From positions 83,025,444 through 83,089,443 of the forward strand of contig NC_044558.1 in NCBI RefSeq assembly GCF_007565055.1: a DNA stretch of 64,000 bases. Reading direction: 5' to 3'. Under the pieces are notes generated by a model. The model did no database searches. It had not been told where the DNA came from and was given only the letters and a program-made list of their open reading frames with translations. This stretch comes from Rhinopithecus roxellana (lineage: Eukaryota > Chordata > Mammalia > Primates > Cercopithecidae). This document shows, piece after piece, positions 58,601-64,000 of the stretch. A program made the position numbers and the translations under genes. Numbering within the stretch: position 1 is the first letter of the stretch; each line of letters starts with the position of its first letter.

Positions 58601-61312
58601 ATGGTTTTTGGTGGGGTATTTTTTGGAGAATGCTATGGGGTGTGTGTGGTATCAGACTAAAATTTTCAGTAGATAAACTGAAGTATTAAGCTTTGTAACT
58701 ACTGTGGGAAGAGTATTAAATGGAAGCTTAAATTTGGGTAAAATGCATTGAACACTTTTGACATGTTAATAGCTTTACTATGTTCTAGGACAAATTATCA
58801 AACAAAATGAAGAGTTCATTTTTAGTTTATTTCCTTTGAAAATCTCACTTTTTTCTGTAAATAATATAGTGCAGTTACTTGCTTGTCTTATTTGCATTAC
58901 TACAAATGACTAATTTATGATGGATATAAGTGAAACAGCACAACGCTTAAGTAATTACAAATTTGTGCACTTTAATTTCAGACGCCATCGTAGTAGAAGC
59001 AGGGAGCGGAAGAAGTCTCGTTCCAGGAGTAGGGAGCGGAAGAAATCTCGATCCAGAAGCAGAGAGAGGAAGAAATCAAGATCCAGAAGCAGGGAAAGGA
59101 AACGGCGGATCAGGTCTCGTTCACGCTCAAGATCAAGACACAGGCATAGGACTAGAAGCAGGAGTAGGACAAGGAGTAGGAGTCGGTAGGTGACCATCAT
59201 CCTGCATAAAATTTAATAGGAACCTCAGAGAGTCCATTTATCTTCTGTCAGTAAGAGAATGTAAAAATTGTGGGTCACAATTTTATTTATAGATTATAAA
59301 TTATTTTAGTCATTACCTAACATATGAAGAACAGACCTAGTCACTTGAATAGCATTCACAAATATTCTCGTGTGATTGATAAATCTCTTGCGAAATGCAA
59401 GTATGAATAGGCCTATTAAAATCTAGTTGTTGGCTAGATGTAGTGGTTTACACCTGTAATCCCAATGAGGCGAGCAGATTTTTTGAGCTCAGGAGTTGAA
59501 GACCAGCCTGGGCAATATGGTGAAACCCCATCTCTACAAAAGATATGAAAATTAGCCTGGCGTGATGACACACACCTATGATCCCAGCTACTTGGGAGGC
59601 TGAGGTGGGATAATCGCTTGAGCCCAGAAGGCAGAGATTGCAATGAGCCAAGATCGTGCTGTTGCACTCCAGCCTGGGTGACAGGAGTGAATCCTGTCTT
59701 AACAAAGAAATTCAGTTGTGTTCAACACTGGATTCGCTGTATTTATTTTATTTTCACAAACAACTGAAATCTATTTTGCATACTTACCATATGCTGTATG
59801 CTAGAAGTCTTTGCCTGTGTTAGCTCATCTAGTTCTCAGAACCACCATGTTGAAAGGTAAGTCTATCATGCTTAAAGACTTTTAAGAAATATGCCCCAGA
59901 ATTCCAAAACAATATCATTAAGTGCTAGAGCCAGGACCAGGTTTCATATATATCTAAATGCAAATTTCATCCGTGTGCTTAACCCACTGTATGGTGCAAA
60001 CTACCTCAGATTTTGTTTGTAAATGAACACAATTTAGATTATCTTGATTGGTGGGAGGAGGCTTTGCTGAGATAGGAAGTGTACAATAAAGAGCACAGGA
60101 GGAAAACTAATTATAAATGTTCTTCAACGAATGCATTATTCTCTGCTTGTTTGCATAAGACAGTAGAATACTAACTCTTTTGTTAATTTATTGCAACTTA
60201 GGTCGATGTGTGAAAGATTGAAATACACATTTAAAAAGGGACCTGTACTTATATAGTAACTTGGTTTTTATGATTTATCACTTGTTTGATCTTTATTAAA
60301 TCAGTATGAATTTTTACTCAGTGGTTCTAGTTTGTAGTAGTTTACTAATTTGAACCTTACCAATTAAGAAATTTTTTTTAAGTGCTTTTTTGGTCACTGA
60401 CATCTAGTTTTTTTGTTTTGAGACGGAGTCTCACTCTGTCGCCCAGGCTGGAGTGCAATGGCACAATCTTGGCTCACTACAACCTCTGCCTCCTGGGTTC
60501 AAGCGATTCTCCTGCCTCAGCCTCCCGGGTGACTGGGATTATAGGTACCCGCCATCATGCATGGCTAATTTTTGTGTTTTTGTGGAGACGGGGTTTCACC
60601 ATGTTGGCCAGGCTGGTCTTGAACTCCTGACCTCAGGTGATCCGCCCACCTCAGCCTCCCAAAGTTCTAGGATTATAGGCATGAGCCACCGCACCCACCC
60701 AGACATCTAGTTTTTAGTGGTTAATAACTTTTTATTTTTGAAAAATACCTACAAATTCACTATAGATGAAAATATGTAGGAATGATTCCTGTGGTGTACA
60801 TACTGACCTACACAAGCACAAAATGACTAATGTATAAGGCTAGCTTTTGAAACATTGGATATACTTTGCAAAAGATTGGAAACAGCCAGATGCAATGGGG
60901 CATGCTTGTAGACCTGTGTACTCTGGAGGCTAAGGCAGGAGGATCACCGGAGGCCAGGCTTGGCAGCATGGTGAGACCCTGTCTCTTAAAAAGGGATGAG
61001 GGAGTTGGAAACAATTGTTTCCAGTGAGTTCAGCTGTAACAGAGATGTTTAAATTTTTTGCATCTCAAAATGCAAATGTTTTTGTATCATTGAGATTTTT
61101 GTTGAACTATGTAAATATAATTGATTTCTTATTAACAAAATAGTTATGATTCGGCCATAATTTGACATATGAAATATGATTTACTACAGAGATAGAAAGA
61201 AGAGAATTGAAAAGCCGAGAAGATTTAGCAGAAGTTTAAGCCGGACTCCAAGTCCACCTCCCTTCAGAGGCAGAAACACAGCAATGGATGCACAAGAAGC
61301 TTTAGCTAGAAG
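49600..61312 (+). CDS. RSRC2: RSRC2, 5' part of gene: exons 1-6, residues 1-242
   Basis: RSRC2 is arginine/serine-rich coiled-coil protein 2, a nuclear RS-domain protein linked to RNA processing but with no well-settled biochemical role. Joined exons give MAASDTERDGLAPEKTSPDR, then a charged Lys/Ser stretch with KHHYSRSRSRSRERKRK. A long RS domain with ten-residue repeats follows in exon 5, and the open frame continues to AMDAQEALAR (residue 241) plus two bases. In the family, a coiled-coil (starting LERAKK) and a C-terminal SMAP-type region follow; these are past the right edge. Total family length is about 434 residues. The start ATG at 49687 sits only two codons before the first intron. 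All six exons are in phase with GT-AG sites. An alternative 5' exon with its own ATG lies at 55838-55915. Confidence 0.97.
49796..49836 (+). promoter_or_regulatory. YY1-type motif pair in RSRC2 intron 1
   Basis: AAAATGGC at 49796-49803 and the palindrome GCCATCATGGC at 49826-49836 both carry the AANATGGC / GCCATNTT core of YY1. Both lie within 150 bases after the RSRC2 exon 1 donor, a common place for functional YY1 sites. Binding is inferred. Confidence 0.55.
49840..50810. other. RSRC2 intron 1, promoter-proximal unique sequence
   Basis: Repeat-free for nearly 1 kb, which is unusual for this window. May hold regulatory sequence, but I can name no site. Confidence 0.5.
50815..51114 (-). repeat. 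Alu, full length
   Basis: The only full Alu in the first 2.9 kb of RSRC2 intron 1. Confidence 0.95.
51115..52544. other. RSRC2 intron 1, no recognised element
   Basis: 1.4 kb of unique-looking sequence. A short L2/MIR-like piece may lie near 52310-52370 (CAGTAAATACTTGTTGAA). Confidence 0.5.
52545..53045 (+). repeat. hAT-like DNA transposon fragment split by an Alu
   Basis: TTTCTGTAAAGAGCTGGATG, TTTTGGCTTTGTGGGCCATG and, after the Alu, CATAGCTTGCAAACCTTT fit a common non-autonomous element with GCAAAC ends. It lies in RSRC2 intron 1. Confidence 0.55.
52618..52881 (-). repeat. Alu, tail end missing
   Basis: Starts at TTTCCCAGGCTGGAG; inside the hAT-like element. Confidence 0.9.
53046..53800. 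other. RSRC2 intron 1, 3' end, no recognised element
   Basis: AT-rich and repeat-poor up to exon 2. Confidence 0.55.
53820..53976 (+). CDS. RSRC2: RSRC2 exon 2, residues 3-55
   Basis: Acceptor AAACTTTTAG, donor GTATGA. It encodes ASDTERDGLAPEKTSPDRDK through SRERKRKS plus one base. Intron 1 is about 4.1 kb, far longer than the others near the start. Confidence 0.97.
54060..54300. repeat. Chimeric inverted Alu
   Basis: 54060-54140 is a plus-facing Alu head (GGCCGGGCGTGGTGACTC). After AAAATACAAAAATTG it switches to minus-facing sequence (CACAATCTCAGC to GTTTCGCCATGTTGG). Confidence 0.85.
54357..54655 (-). repeat. Alu, full length
   Basis: About 345 bases before RSRC2 exon 3. Confidence 0.94.
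55000..55043 (+). CDS. RSRC2: RSRC2 exon 3 (44 nt), residues 55-69
   Basis: Acceptor TATTCACAG, donor GTAATT. It encodes DNEGRKHRSRSRSKE and ends in phase 0. The unusually rich AGA/AGC purine content fits a splicing-enhancer-dependent short exon. Confidence 0.96.
55044..57363. other. RSRC2 intron 3, Alu-free
   Basis: The longest stretch without an Alu in the window (over 2.3 kb). It contains the alternative exon at 55838-55915. The rest is unrecognised and AT-rich. Confidence 0.6.
55838..55915 (+). CDS. RSRC2: RSRC2 alternative exon with internal ATG (isoform start)
   Basis: A 78-nt exon with acceptor ATCATACTCAG and donor GTAACT. Spliced after exon 3 it reads RANARRD then TGA, so the main frame stops. 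Its last eight bases are ATGATAAG. If joined to the alternative acceptor at 57364 they give MIRTNFFLKQ and run straight into the RSRC2 frame at ARRHESKDK. I recall a human RSRC2 isoform beginning MIRTNFFLKQ, which would confirm both sites. Inclusion therefore either introduces a stop or supports an N-terminally shortened protein. Confidence 0.82.
57364..57385 (+). CDS. RSRC2: RSRC2 exon 4, alternative 5' extension
   Basis: TTTTCCTGAAAG provides an AG ending at 57363. The following 22 bases encode the rest of R, then TNFFLKQ, and pass open into exon 4. If used after exon 3 in phase 0, these 22 bases would shift the frame, so the site makes sense only with the 55838-55915 exon. Confidence 0.78.
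57386..57576 (+). CDS. RSRC2: RSRC2 exon 4, residues 70-133
   Basis: Acceptor TTAAAACAG, donor GTAAGT. It encodes ARRHESKDKSSKKHKSEEHN through SHSRSRSRE plus two bases. An extra in-frame acceptor lies 22 bases upstream (exon then starts at 57364), adding TNFFLKQ in the alternative isoform. Confidence 0.97.
57807..58103 (-). repeat. Alu, full length
   Basis: RSRC2 intron 4; first of a same-facing pair. Confidence 0.94.
58108..58401 (-). repeat. Alu, full length, old
   Basis: GCCTAGATTT stands before each of the two, as if they share a target. Confidence 0.9.
58402..58980. other. RSRC2 intron 4, 3' part, no recognised element
   Basis: Unique AT-rich sequence ahead of exon 5. Confidence 0.55.
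58982..59185 (+). CDS. RSRC2: RSRC2 exon 5, RS-domain repeats, residues 133-201
   Basis: Acceptor TTAATTTCAG, donor GTAGGT. It encodes RRHRSRSRERKKSRSRSRER and so on: about three and a half copies of a ten-residue unit (SRSRERKKSR), then RHRHRTRSRSRTRSRS. RS dipeptides are the substrate of SRPK/CLK kinases and drive nuclear-speckle targeting in this class. Confidence 0.97.
59431..59708 (+). repeat. Alu, near full length
   Basis: Gap near CCCAATGAGGCGAGC. Confidence 0.92.
59765..59995 (-). repeat. MIR SINE
   Basis: TACTTACCATATGCTGTATG, GTTAGCTCATCTAGTTCTCA and AGTGCTAGAGCCAGGACCAG. Antisense MIR in RSRC2 intron 5. Confidence 0.82.
60411..60701 (-). repeat. Alu, full length
   Basis: GACATCTAGTTTTT flanks both ends. 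Confidence 0.95.
60885..61003 (+). repeat. Alu monomer-like fragment
   Basis: About 120 bases, strongly diverged; free left-monomer candidate. Confidence 0.7.
61190..61312 (+). CDS. RSRC2: RSRC2 exon 6, residues 201-242
   Basis: Acceptor TTTACTACAG, donor GTGTGT. It encodes RDRKKRIEKPRRFSRSLSRT, then PSPPPFRGRNTAMDAQEALA and R plus two bases. The TPSPPP motif is a likely proline-directed phosphosite. The next coding exon (LERAKK...) is not found before position 64000. Confidence 0.97.
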
Positions 61313-61681
61313 GTGTGTATATTTCTTAATTCATTTGTTCCTGTTCACCTTCAAATAAATGCTCAATTGTGTAGATAAGATGAATGCTTTCAGTAAGAGA
61401 ATGATTTACATACTTTAATAATATGGTGGCATATTTGTGATCTAGAACTATGTAAATAGTTTAATTCTCATAAACATTTGCACAACTAAAAGATTGAGAT
61501 GTCTACAATTTCTGTGTTTTTCTTCGTGATTTGACTGATTTCATTTTTCTCAAAGTTAGACTCCCAAATATTTTGTTTGCATTTGAAACTTTTTTTTTGA
61601 GTCTTAAATCTGGTTCAAGAACTATTATTTTCTCATCTAAGATGACTTTTCCTTTACTTTTTGTTTTTCTCCCTCAAATAG

Positions 61682-61698
61682 ACAAAATACCTGAAACA
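61682..61698 (+). other. Candidate 17-nt microexon in RSRC2 intron 6
   Basis: A long pyrimidine tract ending CTCAAATAG, then 17 bases, then a perfect GTAAGT donor. In the RSRC2 frame it reads R-Q-N-T-stop, so inclusion would truncate. There is no transcript evidence in the sequence itself. Confidence 0.35.
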
Positions 61699-61859
61699 GT
61701 AAGTAAAATTTTGTCAATATTATTATTTTGAAGATGGCAAATAACAGATAATACATTATAAGCCAATTTCTTTGATCTTGTAAGTTTTATTCCTGATAAC
61801 TATGGGAGATCATTGTGTTTTTGTTTTGTTTTGTTTTGTTTTAATTTTCTGCTGTTTCG

Positions 61860-62148
61860 GCTGGGTGCAGTGGGTCACGCCTATAATCCCAGCATTTTGG
61901 GAGGCCGAAGCGGGCGGATCACTTGAGGTCAGGAGTTGGGAGACCAGCCTGGCCAACATGGTGAAACCCCGTCTCTACTAAAAATATAAAAATTAGCTGG
62001 GCGTGGTGGCGGTTACCTGTAATCCCAGCTACTCTGGAGGCTGAGGCACAAGAATTGCTTGAACCCATGAGGCAGAGGTTGCAGTGATCTGAGATCGCAC
62101 CACTGCACTCTAGCCTGGGCAGTAGAGCAAGACTCAGTCTCAAAAAAG

Positions 62149-62179
<31 letters not shown>
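61860..62179 (+). repeat. Alu, full length
   Basis: ATTTTCTGCTGTTTC flanks both ends; (AC)n tail. Confidence 0.95.
62151..62179. repeat. (AC)n microsatellite in an Alu tail
   Basis: About 14 AC units within the tail of the Alu at 61860. Confidence 0.95.
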
Positions 62180-62181
<2 letters not shown>

Positions 62182-62393
62182 TAAATTTTCTGCTGTTTCA
62201 AAGATGAGTAATGGTGCAACCACACACGGCGCAGCTATATATTGAAATCTGCAAAACTATTCAGAGAACTGCCTCATAGAGAGGCAAAAACTAAAATGAA
62301 ATCCAAGCACTTATTTGCAGCATTTCCCATATTTTGAAAAATAGACTTTGTAGATTTTGATTTTTTTTCTCTCTTTACAAAATTAAGGTGTTT

Positions 62394-62588
62394 TGTTTTT
62401 TGAGACAGGGTCCTGCCCAGGCTGGAGTGCAGTGGCACATGATGACGGCTTACTGCATCCTTGAATTCCTGGGCCCGAGCAATCCTCCTACCTCAGCCTC
62501 TCAAGTAGCTGGGATCACAGGCATGCCTGGCTAATTTTTGTATTTTTTGTAGAGAAGACGGGGTCTCCCTATGTTGCCCAGGCTGGTA
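62394..62588 (-). repeat. Alu, partial
   Basis: Stops abruptly at GCCCAGGCTGG, followed by unrelated sequence. Confidence 0.87.
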
Positions 62589-63197
62589 ACACAATGTAAC
62601 CTGATGTGCTGCCCTGGGAACCCAGCCTGACAGAAACTGCAGCTGAACAGCAGCAAAAGTGTGAGCTCACCCCTTCTTTCCATTCACCTTAGTGAATGGT
62701 ATTAATTCCAAATCTTCAATGGACATTTTAATGCAACCAGTTGTAGTCACTCATACCGTCTTTCTAAAACTAGTATCAGTAGATTAGGAAATAATTTATT
62801 ATAAAATCAGATTTAATTTATACTGGATTGTAATTTCATTAACTCTGACAAATATTTTTTAAGCCCTTAAGTTATTTACTTGAATGCCGTAAGTCTAACC
62901 TGTTTGCGTTTTTGGATTTTTTTAAAGTGAAGCTGTTAATAGCATCTAACATTTCATTGATGTAGACTACTTGGTGATCTTTCAGATAAAGTTTTAAATG
63001 TAGTCCTTTAATTTCAGAATATCAGATTATTTACTACCTTGAAATCTGGAGAATTTTTTTGTTAATAAGAAACTACCATGTATGGACCTTTTATATTGGT
63101 TTCTTTTTTGGTCTTAAATGTCGGGATTTAAAACTTTAGGAAATAGATTTCAGATCTGTGACCTACTTTTTTTATTTTTTATTTTATTTTATTTACT
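62589..63197. other. RSRC2 intron 6, no recognised element
   Basis: Starts with an unassigned GC-richer patch (62590-62700) at the broken end of an Alu, then AT-rich unique sequence. Confidence 0.5.
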
Positions 63198-63488
63198 TAT
63201 TTTTTTTTTTGAGATAGAGTCTCGCTCTGTTGCCCAGACTGGCAGCTGTGCGATCTCGGCTCGCTGCAACCCCTGCCTTCTGGGTTCAGGCAATTCTGGT
63301 GCCTCAGCCTCCCAAGAAGCTGGGATTAGTGATGCGCATCACCACACCCAGCTAATTTTTGTTTTCTTTTTAATAAAGAAGGGTTTTGGCATGTTGGCCA
63401 AGCTGATCTCAAACTGCTGGCCTCAAGCAATCCTCCCACCTTGGCCTCCCAAAGTGGTAGAATTGCAGGCATGAGCCACGTTGCCCGG
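63198..63488 (-). repeat. Alu, full length
   Basis: TGTGACCTAC flanks both ends. Confidence 0.94.
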
Positions 63489-63879
63489 CCTGTGACCTAC
63501 ATTTTATTGTTACTCCTAATTTATAGACTTATTTTCAAGGACAAAATCAAGCCTATGCTATGCTATGCCTTCCATGCATATGTGCTTCATAAAAGGGAAT
63601 AAAAATTATAGCTTGTTAAATTTCCTGTCCCCTTTATACTACATTACAGAGGGCATTAGTGGCATTTGGCTTGATTGATAAATGAGGGAATCCTTATGGA
63701 GTAAAGAGTTTCTCTTTCAGGAATTCGTTGTGAAGATAATGTTACTTGTTATTTGCTATATAGAAAGAGTAAACTTAACATATAGCTTGTTTAGTGTGCA
63801 TACTCTCGTTAGTGAATTTAATGAGTATGCACCCTACTCATTTAATAGAGTTAATAGAATGAACAAGAATTCAATTTTG

Positions 63880-64000
63880 GGCCGTGCACGGTGGCTCACA
63901 CCTGTAATCCCGGTACTTTGGGAGGCCAAAGCGGGCGGATCACAAGGTCAGGAGTTTGAGACCAGGCTGACCAACGTTGGTGAAACCCCGTCTCTACTAA
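63880..64000 (+). repeat. Alu, cut by the window edge
   Basis: Left arm only in view. Confidence 0.93.

Overview
This window is primate nuclear DNA, most likely from an Old World monkey (macaque, baboon or a relative). About ninety Alu SINEs are visible. At least nine of them are young AluY copies with 'ATCCGGCCACTGC' in the right arm and 'GGCTCAAGCC' at the head, the form I know from the cercopithecoid AluYR lineages. The coding sequence is also primate-like. It is not bacterial or viral, and I found no operon, CRISPR array, tRNA or rRNA.

Two protein genes lie head to head. On the minus strand, from about 49.3 kb to the left edge, are the first 29 exons of KNTC1 (ROD), a kinetochore checkpoint scaffold. 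The 28 coding exons join without a frameshift or stop to encode residues 1-862 of a protein of about 2,200 residues; the rest lies beyond position 1. On the plus strand, from about 49.6 kb to the right edge, are the first six exons of RSRC2, an arginine/serine-rich nuclear protein (residues 1-242 of about 434). I also see an alternative RSRC2 exon with its own start codon. Every exon boundary listed has GT at the donor and AG at the acceptor, and the codon phase carries over correctly.

The genes share a CpG-rich, TATA-less promoter of about 0.4 kb (about 49.19-49.56 kb) with CCAAT, GC-box, E2F-like and CHR-like motifs facing KNTC1, and YY1-type motifs just inside RSRC2 intron 1.

Introns are mostly repeats. 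In KNTC1 there are L1 relics (6.0-6.8, 7.6-7.9 and 13.6-18.8 kb), a broken L2 (20.7-22.7 kb), a solitary LTR (2.9-3.3 kb), a 50-bp minisatellite of about 19 units (8.7-9.7 kb), a 738-bp spaced duplication (36.1-37.0 kb), a Tigger/MER2-type DNA transposon (47.7-47.9 kb) and several MIRs. RSRC2 introns hold fewer Alus and longer unique stretches, including the region around the alternative exon.

Exon ends were set by splice sites and reading frame and should be exact. Repeat ends were read by eye and may be off by about 5-10 bases. Repeat family names and protein identities rest on recognition, not on a database search. I saw no undescribed biological system. The most informative points are the alternative RSRC2 start, two possible stop-introducing RSRC2 exons, young Alus lying against KNTC1 splice sites, and the minisatellite next to KNTC1 exon 21.
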